Below are positions 1 to 8,691 of a stretch of 13,868 nucleotides of DNA, piece by piece. A program made the position numbers and the translations under genes. Numbering within the stretch: position 1 is the first letter of the stretch; every line of letters starts with the position of its first letter. The notes beneath the pieces were generated by a model. The model was not told where the DNA came from. It searched no databases and worked only from the letters and a program-made list of their open reading frames with translations. The DNA is from Gammaproteobacteria bacterium (lineage in GTDB: Bacteria; Pseudomonadota; Gammaproteobacteria; GRL18): positions 1 to 13,868 of the forward strand of contig DAOVUK010000026.1 in NCBI GenBank assembly GCA_030632625.1. Direction: 5' to 3'.

Positions 1-19
1 CCCTGTTTACTATGATTTA

Positions 20-1954
20 TCAGCTGGTGAGATCAAGCAGCATTTTATTCAACCGGCTGACAAATGTCGCCGGGTCTTCTAACTGACCGCCTTCACTTAA
101 TAAAGCCTGTTCAAACAAAATACGTGTCCAGTCATCAAAACGCTCACCATCGACATCAGTACTGAGACGTTTAACCAGAGGGTGGTCAGGATTGAGCTCA
201 AAGATAGGCTTATGCCCCATCACATCCTGACCAGCCTGTTGTAATAAACGTTCCAGATTTGCACTCATATCATGTTCACCTGTGACCAGACAGGCAGGAG
301 AATCAGTCAGACGATGAGTCATACGAACTTCTTTGACGTCATCACCCAGAGAATCAGTGATTTTTTTCAGAAAATCTTTATATTCTTCCTGAGTTTTCTC
401 ATGTTCCTTCTTTTCTTCCTCGTCTTCCATCTCACCCAGGTCAAGTTCACCACGGGCCACAGAGACAATGTTTTTCTCTTCATAAGTCGGTAGAGAAGAC
501 ATCAGGAATTCATCAACACGATCGGTTAATAACAGGACCTCAATACCTTTTTTACGGAATACTTCCAGATGAGGACTGTTCTTAGCCGCAGCAAAGCTGT
601 CTGCAGTGATATAATAAATATCCTTCTGCCCTTCTTTCATCCGGGAGATGTAATCATCAAGTGAAACTTCCTGTTCCTCTTTATCATCATTGGTACTGGA
701 AAAACGAATTAATTTAGCGATCTTATCGCGATTGCCAAAATCTTCACCAGGGCCTTCTTTTATAACACGACCAAATTCTTTCCAAAAAGTCTGATAGTCT
801 TCTTTGTTATTATTGGCCATTTTTTGTAACAAATTCAGCACTTTTTTCACTGAACCGGAACGAATATTATCCAGAACCTTTGAATTTTGAAGAATTTCAC
901 GGGATACGTTTAATGGTAAATCATTTGAATCAATAATACCTTTGACAAAACGCAGGTAATTCGGCATCAGCTTTTCAGTTTCATCCATAATGAAAACACG
1001 ACGCACATAAAGTTTGATACCATGCTGACGTTCACGATCCCACATATCAAATGGTGCACGCTTAGGTATAAATAATAAGGAAGTATATTCGTATTTACCT
1101 TCTACCTGATTATGAGAACGTGCCAGAGGTGCTTCGAAATCGTGGCCGACATGCTTATAAAATTCAGTGTATTCGTCATCAGAAATATCATTTTTAGCAC
1201 GAGTCCAGAGGGCTGAAGCACTATTAACGACCTCATATTCAATCACATCTTCTATGTCTTTATCATCTTCAACTTCACCATCCTCATTTGGCATCGGAGG
1301 TACAGCTTCTTTAAGCATTTCAATTGGAACAGTAATGTGGTCAGAATATTTACGAACAATCGTTCTTAAACGATAACCATCCAGCAATTCACTTTCGTCT
1401 TCTTTGAGATGCAAAGTGACTTCTGTGCCGCGAAATTCTTTATCCACCGTTTCTATGGTAAATTCACCTTCACCGGCAGATTCCCATAAAACAGCCTGAT
1501 CAGCTGCTGTGCCCGCGCGGCGAGTACGTAAGCTGACTTTATCAGCGACAATGAAAGAAGAGTAGAAACCCACGCCAAACTGGCCAATGGCATTGGCATC
1601 TTTCTTTTGATCACCGGTGAGTGAATCCAGAAACTGACGGGTACCGGATTTAGCAATAGTACCAATGTTTTCAACCACTTCATCACGTGACATACCGATG
1701 CCATTATCTGATATAGTGATGGTTCGAGCCTCTTTATCAAAAGACAGTGAAATTTTCAGCTCGGTATCATTTTCATACAGTTTACTTTCGCTAATCGCTT
1801 CAAAGCGCAATTTATCGATGGCATCAGACGCATTGGAGACTAGTTCTCTGAGAAAGATTTCTTTATTGCTGTACAGAGAGTGAATCATTAACTTTAATAA
1901 TTGATTGACTTCTGTCTGAAAGCCCAGTGTTTCCTTATGTGCTTCAACACTCAT
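20..1954 (-). CDS. htpG: HtpG, bacterial Hsp90 molecular chaperone
   Basis: ATP-dependent cytosolic homodimeric chaperone that remodels client proteins with the DnaK system. The 644 residues are slightly more than the usual ~625. The N-terminal GHKL ATPase is complete: [10 protein letters not shown] (about 36-45, with the catalytic-type Glu37 and nucleotide-contacting Asn41), DNGIGM (83-88), the lid glycine motif GQFGVGF (124-130) and GTEVTLHL. The middle-domain signature ([11 protein letters not shown]) and a C-terminal dimerisation domain follow. There is no eukaryotic MEEVD tail, as expected for HtpG. Two acidic stretches are prominent: the N/middle linker (about 224-242) and a Glu/Lys-rich segment in the second half. 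The ATG is preceded by a strong AAGGGGA Shine-Dalgarno (1961-1967) with 6-nt spacing, which fixes the start. A sigma-32 type promoter lies about 50 nt upstream of the ATG, so heat-shock induction is likely. The gene is divergent from pgm. Confidence 0.98.
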   Translation of the reverse strand: MSVEAHKETLGFQTEVNQLLKLMIHSLYSNKEIFLRELVSNASDAIDKLRFEAISESKLYENDTELKISLSFDKEARTITISDNGIGMSRDEVVENIGTIAKSGTRQFLDSLTGDQKKDANAIGQFGVGFYSSFIVADKVSLRTRRAGTAADQAVLWESAGEGEFTIETVDKEFRGTEVTLHLKEDESELLDGYRLRTIVRKYSDHITVPIEMLKEAVPPMPNEDGEVEDDKDIEDVIEYEVVNSASALWTRAKNDISDDEYTEFYKHVGHDFEAPLARSHNQVEGKYEYTSLLFIPKRAPFDMWDRERQHGIKLYVRRVFIMDETEKLMPNYLRFVKGIIDSNDLPLNVSREILQNSKVLDNIRSGSVKKVLNLLQKMANNNKEDYQTFWKEFGRVIKEGPGEDFGNRDKIAKLIRFSSTNDDKEEQEVSLDDYISRMKEGQKDIYYITADSFAAAKNSPHLEVFRKKGIEVLLLTDRVDEFLMSSLPTYEEKNIVSVARGELDLGEMEDEEEKKEHEKTQEEYKDFLKKITDSLGDDVKEVRMTHRLTDSPACLVTGEHDMSANLERLLQQAGQDVMGHKPIFELNPDHPLVKRLSTDVDGERFDDWTRILFEQALLSEGGQLEDPATFVSRLNKMLLDLTS

Positions 1955-2012
1955 TCATTTTCCCCTTAGGATCGATTCAGTAAAAGATGGTTTTTATAAA
2001 TAATGCTAGAAA

Positions 2013-2040
2013 ATGTGGGGGTTAAATTAAGACTTTCAAG
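2013..2040 (-). promoter_or_regulatory. sigma-32 (RpoH) heat-shock promoter of htpG
   Basis: Read on the minus strand, CTTGAAA (2040-2034) is followed by 13 nt and then CCCCACAT (2020-2013). The established RpoH consensus is CTTGAA(A), a spacer of about 11-15 nt, then CCCCATNT. The -35 matches fully, and the -10 matches all specified positions except one (C for T). Transcription would start near 2006, leaving a leader of about 50 nt before the htpG ATG. The position directly upstream of a classic heat-shock gene supports the call. The start site is inferred. Confidence 0.85.
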
Positions 2041-2046
2041 GCTTTC

Positions 2047-2075
2047 TTCAATACTTTGCCTGAATCAGGTAAAAT
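2047..2075 (+). promoter_or_regulatory. weak candidate sigma-70 promoter of pgm with embedded dyad
   Basis: TTCAAT (2047-2052) and TAAAAT (2070-2075) are 17 bp apart. The -10 matches TATAAT at 5 of 6 positions, but the -35 matches only 3 of 6. The spacer holds an 11-bp dyad, CCTGAATCAGG (2059-2069), where a repressor could sit. A second possible -10, TATAAG (2085-2090), has no convincing -35. In an AT-rich intergenic region this is suggestive only. Confidence 0.25.
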
Positions 2076-2126
2076 ATCGACCCATATAAGAAATTTGCCT
2101 GCTTTTTATTAAAGATTAAGGAATAA

Positions 2127-3764
<1,638 letters not shown>

Positions 3765-3779
3765 ATGGTTTTATGGTAG

Positions 3780-3799
3780 AGACGTTGCATGCAACGTCT
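3780..3799. repeat. Perfect 20-bp palindrome between pgm and ribC
   Basis: AGACGTTGCATGCAACGTCT is its own reverse complement. As RNA it could form an 8-bp stem with a CATG loop. Neither side has a T-tract, so it is not a standard intrinsic terminator. The left flank (GTAG before AGACG) suggests a longer ancestral palindrome whose right end has decayed (AACAC where CTAC would complete the symmetry). From memory it resembles short interspersed palindromes that are abundant in some cyanobacteria and in some large sulfur-oxidising gammaproteobacteria. Copy number in this genome is unknown. Confidence 0.8.
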
Positions 3800-3823
3800 A
3801 ACACCTCAGGATACTAACAAAGC

Positions 3824-4435
3824 ATGTTTACCGGAATAGTACAAGGCACAGCAATAGTTACCAATATCATTGAAAAAGAGAATTTTCGCACTCATACCAT
3901 TGAGCTTGATGAGTCCTTACTTGAAGGCTTACAAACAGGTGCCTCTATCGCTCATAATGGCTGCTGCCTGACAGTCACTAATATTAATGGAAATCTTATT
4001 TCATTTGATTTAATGCAGGAAACACTTCAGCTGACTAATCTGGGTGAGCTGAAGGTCGGCAGCCCGGTTAATATAGAACGCGCAGCTCGCTTTGGTGATG
4101 AAATTGGCGGACATCAAATGTCAGGCCATATTTTATTTACTGCCAAAGTGACTGAAGTGATTAAGACTGAAAATAATTGTCAGATCTGGTTTGCCATTCC
4201 GGAACAATTTAAGCGTTTTATTTTCAGCAAAGGCTATATTGGCATAGATGGTATCAGTCTGACCATTGGTGATGTCAAAGACTCCACATTCAATGTCAAC
4301 CTGATCCCTGAAACTTTGCAGCGAACCAATATCGGCAACAGAAAACCAGGTGACCGGATCAATATCGAAATTGATTCTCAAACTCAGGCGATTGTTGAAA
4401 CTGTTGAACGCGTTATGGCTCAGAGAAAAGGTTAA
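3824..4435 (+). CDS. ribC: Riboflavin synthase, alpha subunit
   Basis: Catalyses dismutation of two 6,7-dimethyl-8-ribityllumazines to riboflavin (EC 2.5.1.9), the last step of riboflavin synthesis; the enzyme is a trimer. The 203 residues form the expected two homologous beta-barrels. The first starts with the invariant MFTGIVQG and holds HNGCCLTV (44-51, including conserved Cys48). The second begins around GGHQMSGH (95-102), with GIDGISLT (140-147) and IPETLQRT (161-168). The protein closely resembles E. coli RibC (the gene called ribE in some other bacteria). The start is fixed by the family's N-terminus, although the nearest SD-like AGGA (3808-3811) is 12 nt away, so the site is weak. No FMN riboswitch fits in the 59-bp upstream gap. 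The EamA transporter gene follows 35 bp downstream. Confidence 0.97.
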   Translation: MFTGIVQGTAIVTNIIEKENFRTHTIELDESLLEGLQTGASIAHNGCCLTVTNINGNLISFDLMQETLQLTNLGELKVGSPVNIERAARFGDEIGGHQMSGHILFTAKVTEVIKTENNCQIWFAIPEQFKRFIFSKGYIGIDGISLTIGDVKDSTFNVNLIPETLQRTNIGNRKPGDRINIEIDSQTQAIVETVERVMAQRKG

Positions 4436-4470
4436 GAATCCAGATTCATCACAGATCAGGCAGTAATAAA

Positions 4471-5334
4471 GTGAACAAAGAACAACGTTCAGGTGAATTA
4501 TTTATGCTGGCTTTTGCATTTTCTGAAGGCTGGTTTCCTATTTTTACCATCTTAGCCCTGCAATACATCACTCCGGTTTATGTCTATAGCTTTACACTGA
4601 TGTTTGCCGCAATGAGCTTTATGACATTAGTTGTATTGCGCAAGAAAACCAGAGAATTCATGCTATGGAAAGCCTATAAAGATCTGCTTCTAAGCTCTTT
4701 GTTTATCAGTATTATGTTTGCCTGCATCTACATTGGGCTATCCTATACTACAGCGGGAAATATGGCTGTGCTTATCTTCCTGCAGGTGTTTTTTTCTTTT
4801 CTTTATTTTAATTTATTGGGTAGCGAAAAATTCGCCGGCATTCATTTACTGGGAGCTATTCTCATGGCAACGGGTGCTGTTATTATTCTATTGCCTGATG
4901 AATTTATTTTTAATGTCGGGGACCTGTTGATATTAGTTGCTGCCGCCATTGCACCTATTGCAAATTTATACCAAAAGAGAGCACGAAATCAAGTGAGTTC
5001 TGAAACCATTTTAGCGTTTAGAAGCATTATTGCCCTGCCCGTTTTACTCCTGCTGGCTATCCTGATTGAACCCATACCAAAATGGCATGAAATAATAAGT
5101 GCACTGCCTTATATTGCCGTCAGCGGCTTATTATTAATGGGCTTATCAAAAATGTTCTGGGTTGAAGCCATCCATCGAATTGCCATTACCAAAGCAAGTG
5201 CTATGGCCGCTTTAATTCCCGTATTTACTTTATTATTTGCCTATCTGACTTTAAATGAAGTGCCGGAAAATAGTCAAATTGCCGGTGTATTACCGGTATT
5301 ACTGGGCGGCTATTTGATCACCAGAAACAAATAA
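4471..5334 (+). CDS. EamA/DMT-family 10-TM transporter
   Basis: Inner-membrane permease of the drug/metabolite transporter superfamily, substrate unknown. It has 287 residues, the normal length, with two tandem EamA repeats (about 9-141 and 149-285) and around ten hydrophobic helices. The ends of the repeats are recognisable: GNMAVLIFLQVFFSF...GAILMATGAVIILLP in the first, KASAMAALIPVFTLLFAYL...GGYLITR in the second. The start chosen is GTG at 4471, because it keeps the short RSGEL lead-in common before TM1 in this family. An alternative ATG at 4504 has a better-placed AGGTGA (4491-4496, 7-nt spacing) and would remove 11 residues. The gene follows ribC by 35 bp on the same strand, so a flavin-related substrate is conceivable: the DMT riboflavin importer RibN is a precedent. 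The sequence itself does not show this. Confidence 0.9.
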   Translation: MNKEQRSGELFMLAFAFSEGWFPIFTILALQYITPVYVYSFTLMFAAMSFMTLVVLRKKTREFMLWKAYKDLLLSSLFISIMFACIYIGLSYTTAGNMAVLIFLQVFFSFLYFNLLGSEKFAGIHLLGAILMATGAVIILLPDEFIFNVGDLLILVAAAIAPIANLYQKRARNQVSSETILAFRSIIALPVLLLLAILIEPIPKWHEIISALPYIAVSGLLLMGLSKMFWVEAIHRIAITKASAMAALIPVFTLLFAYLTLNEVPENSQIAGVLPVLLGGYLITRNK

Positions 5335-5352
5335 AGGATATACCTGAGGCAT

Positions 5353-8300
5353 TTATAGCTGGACCTTAACTTCTCTAACCACTCTAAAACCAGTATAAGA
5401 ATCACCTTGTGCGATATTTGACTGTTTATTATCAATCGTGCAATCCTTAATTGCATCAATATGCGCACCACCTCTTGCACTAGTCACTGTGTTGTCCATA
5501 ACAAATTCCCGTGCATTACCAATGATATTCATAATTCCCCAGGGATTTGATTGCCCGGTATTTGCGGTAAGCATATTTTGACCTTTTAAAAGTTTACTGC
5601 CAAATTTAATACGGCAGTTAACATCATTATAGTGAATAGATTGTTGTGTTTTAGCTGCATGTAACCATTGCCCTGAGGTTGGAATTGAATAATTTTTACG
5701 GGTCATTTTAGTCAGCCAATGGACATATTTTTCTGCTTTATCAATACTAATACCAGTTACCGGCAATGAACTATTGCCTTTCTTTTCAGCACACTCTGCT
5801 GACTGCTGACAAAAATAATTGTAGTCTTTTATGGTGATTTCATATTTAGAAATAGCAAATGCACCCTCGTTAGAATTTCTCGGCGGCACTACAACTAAAA
5901 TGGGTGCTTTAAAATGATCGTTAATATTATCATAGCAATTAGCCCGCTTTCTTTTTCCATAACCGGCATACTGAACTTTACAACGATCAGCTGACGGCGT
6001 GTTTACCTGTTCACTGGATAGATTGATATCATTCTTTACTTCTTTATTAAGGCTGACCTGTTTTTTCAGGTTAACTTTTTGGGGTGATTGTTGAGCCAGC
6101 AGAAGACTGTTTTTTAATATATTTTGTTGTTTTTCAGCTTTATTTCTAAGTATTCTCAAAGCGCTATGCTGCCCTGCAAATTTCAAACCATTGCCGGCAA
6201 TTTCAATTGTCTTTGGATAATCTTTATTGCTGAACATCTGCTTTGCCTGTTTATAATAAGCCTCAGCAATGTTGTGTTTTGCTTCAGTGGCAATAAAGGG
6301 ATCATTGCGACCCAGTATCCGCTTTAGATCTTTATAAGTTCTTATGGAAGCCTTCATTTCCTGTGCTTTAAGCTGAGTAGTCAGGGTTATTTTAAGCCCC
6401 TCAATTTTAGCCAGACGTTGTTTTGCATTATGTTTAACACGAACAATATTTTCTAATGCATTTAAAATAGCTTCATCATCATCCAGTCCAAAAATAGCAG
6501 GATTATATTGCTTTGCTTTTTCAAGAAATCGTCTTGCTTCTACTAATCGCTGATCATCACGCATTGAAACAGATTTTTGTAAATACAAAGACGCCAGAGT
6601 CTGTTTTTTTTCATTGAGCCAGATTGAACGATGACCCAGTGTTTTTAACAGCTGCTGATAAATAAGACTCACTTCATTATCCCAGTCATCTGAAATGTCA
6701 GGCTGTGAAATCATTATCAGTAATTTCTGTTTCAGCATGGAAATATCAATATCTTGAGTATTGAAATCTGGATCTTCATAAACAGGCATTTTATTTTTAA
6801 TATTTAATTTTATATGTTTTAATTTATCGGCAAGATTCAATAATACAATTTCATTGGGATAAATCACCTGAGCTTTTTCTAATAAATCATTTGCCTCTGC
6901 CATTTTATATTCTGCTGATAAACGTTCAATGTTTTCCTGATAGATAAGTAATAAACGTTGATCGGTGACTAAGGGATGAGTTGCCTCAATCCGTTTAATA
7001 GAAGTTATAATCTGTAATATTTTCTCATGTTCTATGCTATTATTGATTGATAAGGAAAACTGTAAAGTTTCTAACAATTCATTGAATTGATTATTAAGGC
7101 GATTAATTTCAATAAATCTTTGTTTTTCAAATAATTCAAAGAGTCTGGCAACCTGAGCTGAATCAGAATAGTAGCTTTGAGTTATTTTTAACAAAGCAAA
7201 AACGTCATCATACTGATGCTTATTGCTGTCACCATACATTAAACCAGCAATTTCCTTTTGTATTAAGATCAGCCATTTATCCTTAATATTTTCCAGCACA
7301 TAGTTTTTAGTCTTATTATCAAGCGTATTGAGATGGTGTTGAATCTTGCTTATGTCATCCTGATGTAATTCACTATCAAGTGAATTGACGAAGGATATAA
7401 ATTGAGTCTGCTGACTGAAGTGGTACTGCTCCTTAAACTGAGGAAAAAAAACCATTAATAAAAAAATTATCAGGATGAAACTTGATAATAAGACTGCACG
7501 TTTACTTTTTTTCTTATAATTATAGGCTTCTATAAACAATTCTAAATTTTCAAAGCGATTTTTTCCATCAAACTCAAGTGTTTTAAAGATCGCTTTTGCT
7601 TTTTCTTTAGATTCAGATTTTTCCAGTGCCGGTATTTTTTTTGCCTGCAGTGATTGCTCACTCGCTTTATCCGCTGATAAGCGCTTATATGGATGATTTC
7701 CCGTCAGTAATTCATAAAACACACAGCCCATAGAAAAAATATCATCATGAGGTTCTGGAGCCTTACCTTCAAGCATTTCCAGACTGGCATAAGTCGGTGT
7801 TAATGCACCTAACTTTGTCGGATCAAATAGGGTCGGCTCAAAAAGGGTCGGGGCCAGGAGTGTTGCATCAGGCACATTTTCAGATTGCAGAATATCCTGA
7901 GTAATATGCTGATCGGCATCGTCCATTTGATCTTGTGATAATTGACAGGCACGGGCAATCCCGAAATCAAATATTTTTGCCTGATGCTGGTCAGTGATAA
8001 AAATATTACTGGGTTTTAAATCTGAATGAACGATACCATGCTGATGAGCATAGTATAAAGCCTTAGCAACAGCATTAATGATCGGTGTTGCCTGTTTTTC
8101 AGGTATACCCTGCGGATAATCTTCAGCAATCAGCTGATCCAGAGGCTTGCCCTTTAATAGCTCCATGGTCATATAAACCACATCACCATCACGATCAAAA
8201 TCATGGACATTGACAATATTGGGATGTGATAATTGTTGAGACTTACGCGCTTCACGTTGTAAGGCAATTAATGATTCCGGATGTTCTCTGAATTCATCAT

Positions 8301-8691
8301 TTAACACTTTTATTGCAATATAGGGATGTTTGTCACCAGCTTCCTGTTTTCTAAGATCAATGGCCTTATAGACTATACCCATACCGCCAACACCTAAAAC
8401 CGTATTAAGAACAAAGCGCTTTTTTAAAACACTTCCAGTTGTTATGGTGAGGTTATTATTAGATTCGACAGATTCTTCTATCTTCAGAACGTCTAAATGA
8501 GGCTTAATAATTCGTGTTGCAGCAAAATTATGCCCGGAATGATGAGATATTCTGGTTTTATCAGACTGTTCTGATTCAGACTGTGATTTAGCATCATGTT
8601 TAACAAAAACTGTCCGATCATTTTTACCAGGGTATTTAGTTGAGTTATCACTCGAGGAGCCAGGTGATATGACCGTTAAATCATCATTCAT
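5353..8691 (-). CDS. ppkA: PpkA-like T6SS Ser/Thr kinase with periplasmic FGE-like domain
   Basis: Transmembrane Hanks-type kinase expected to activate T6SS by phosphorylating an FHA protein. The N-terminal tail (1-85) is Ser/Thr-rich and probably disordered. The kinase domain (about 92-390) has the glycine loop GVGGMGIVY (100-108), Lys128, alpha-C Glu147, HSDLKPSN (222-229; HSD instead of HRD), DFG (242-244), an activation segment of about 60 residues with PTLF repeats, ASLE (302-305) in place of the usual SPE/APE, and DDIFSMG. A basic patch (KKKSKR) precedes one TM helix (about 398-417), which puts the rest in the periplasm. Residues 420-900 are helical and partly TPR-like, with no cysteine. 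Residues about 930-1107 form an FGE-sulfatase domain (PTSGQW 1004-1009, GNAREF 1058-1063, ARGGAH, GFR). The six cysteines from 904 to 1084 could form disulfides. The start codon directly abuts the pppA stop (TAAATG) and the SD is weak, suggesting translational coupling. Naming rests on context and architecture. Confidence 0.92.
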   Translation of the reverse strand: MNDDLTVISPGSSSDNSTKYPGKNDRTVFVKHDAKSQSESEQSDKTRISHHSGHNFAATRIIKPHLDVLKIEESVESNNNLTITTGSVLKKRFVLNTVLGVGGMGIVYKAIDLRKQEAGDKHPYIAIKVLNDEFREHPESLIALQREARKSQQLSHPNIVNVHDFDRDGDVVYMTMELLKGKPLDQLIAEDYPQGIPEKQATPIINAVAKALYYAHQHGIVHSDLKPSNIFITDQHQAKIFDFGIARACQLSQDQMDDADQHITQDILQSENVPDATLLAPTLFEPTLFDPTKLGALTPTYASLEMLEGKAPEPHDDIFSMGCVFYELLTGNHPYKRLSADKASEQSLQAKKIPALEKSESKEKAKAIFKTLEFDGKNRFENLELFIEAYNYKKKSKRAVLLSSFILIIFLLMVFFPQFKEQYHFSQQTQFISFVNSLDSELHQDDISKIQHHLNTLDNKTKNYVLENIKDKWLILIQKEIAGLMYGDSNKHQYDDVFALLKITQSYYSDSAQVARLFELFEKQRFIEINRLNNQFNELLETLQFSLSINNSIEHEKILQIITSIKRIEATHPLVTDQRLLLIYQENIERLSAEYKMAEANDLLEKAQVIYPNEIVLLNLADKLKHIKLNIKNKMPVYEDPDFNTQDIDISMLKQKLLIMISQPDISDDWDNEVSLIYQQLLKTLGHRSIWLNEKKQTLASLYLQKSVSMRDDQRLVEARRFLEKAKQYNPAIFGLDDDEAILNALENIVRVKHNAKQRLAKIEGLKITLTTQLKAQEMKASIRTYKDLKRILGRNDPFIATEAKHNIAEAYYKQAKQMFSNKDYPKTIEIAGNGLKFAGQHSALRILRNKAEKQQNILKNSLLLAQQSPQKVNLKKQVSLNKEVKNDINLSSEQVNTPSADRCKVQYAGYGKRKRANCYDNINDHFKAPILVVVPPRNSNEGAFAISKYEITIKDYNYFCQQSAECAEKKGNSSLPVTGISIDKAEKYVHWLTKMTRKNYSIPTSGQWLHAAKTQQSIHYNDVNCRIKFGSKLLKGQNMLTANTGQSNPWGIMNIIGNAREFVMDNTVTSARGGAHIDAIKDCTIDNKQSNIAQGDSYTGFRVVREVKVQL
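7816..7863 (-). repeat. Tandem 15-bp repeat encoding PTLF units in the kinase activation segment
   Basis: On the coding (minus) strand, two 15-bp units, CCGACCCTTTTTGAG and CCGACCCTATTTGAT, differ at two bases and encode PTLFE and PTLFD (PpkA residues 281-290). A partial degenerate unit encoding TLLA precedes them and PT follows. They lie between DFG and the APE-equivalent of the kinase. Confidence 0.85.

Noticed and set aside
1453..1740. 95-codon open frame on the minus strand inside htpG
   Set aside because: It is an out-of-frame shadow of strongly conserved HtpG coding sequence; the same applies to other open frames inside pgm, ppkA and tssM.
3780..3799. Palindrome as a rho-independent terminator of pgm
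   Set aside because: No T-run follows the stem on either strand and the stem is not especially GC-rich; it may still form a hairpin.
3765..3823. FMN riboswitch ahead of riboflavin synthase
   Set aside because: The 59-bp gap is too short for an RFN element and shows none of its conserved stems.
4436..4447. Small inverted repeat GAATC-CA-GATTC after ribC
   Set aside because: A 5-bp AT-rich stem with a 2-nt loop and no T-tract is expected by chance.
5335..5352. Bidirectional terminator between the convergent transporter and ppkA genes
   Set aside because: The 18-bp gap has only a weak imperfect dyad (AGGATATACCT) and no hairpin with T-tract; termination must occur inside the opposing gene or by Rho.
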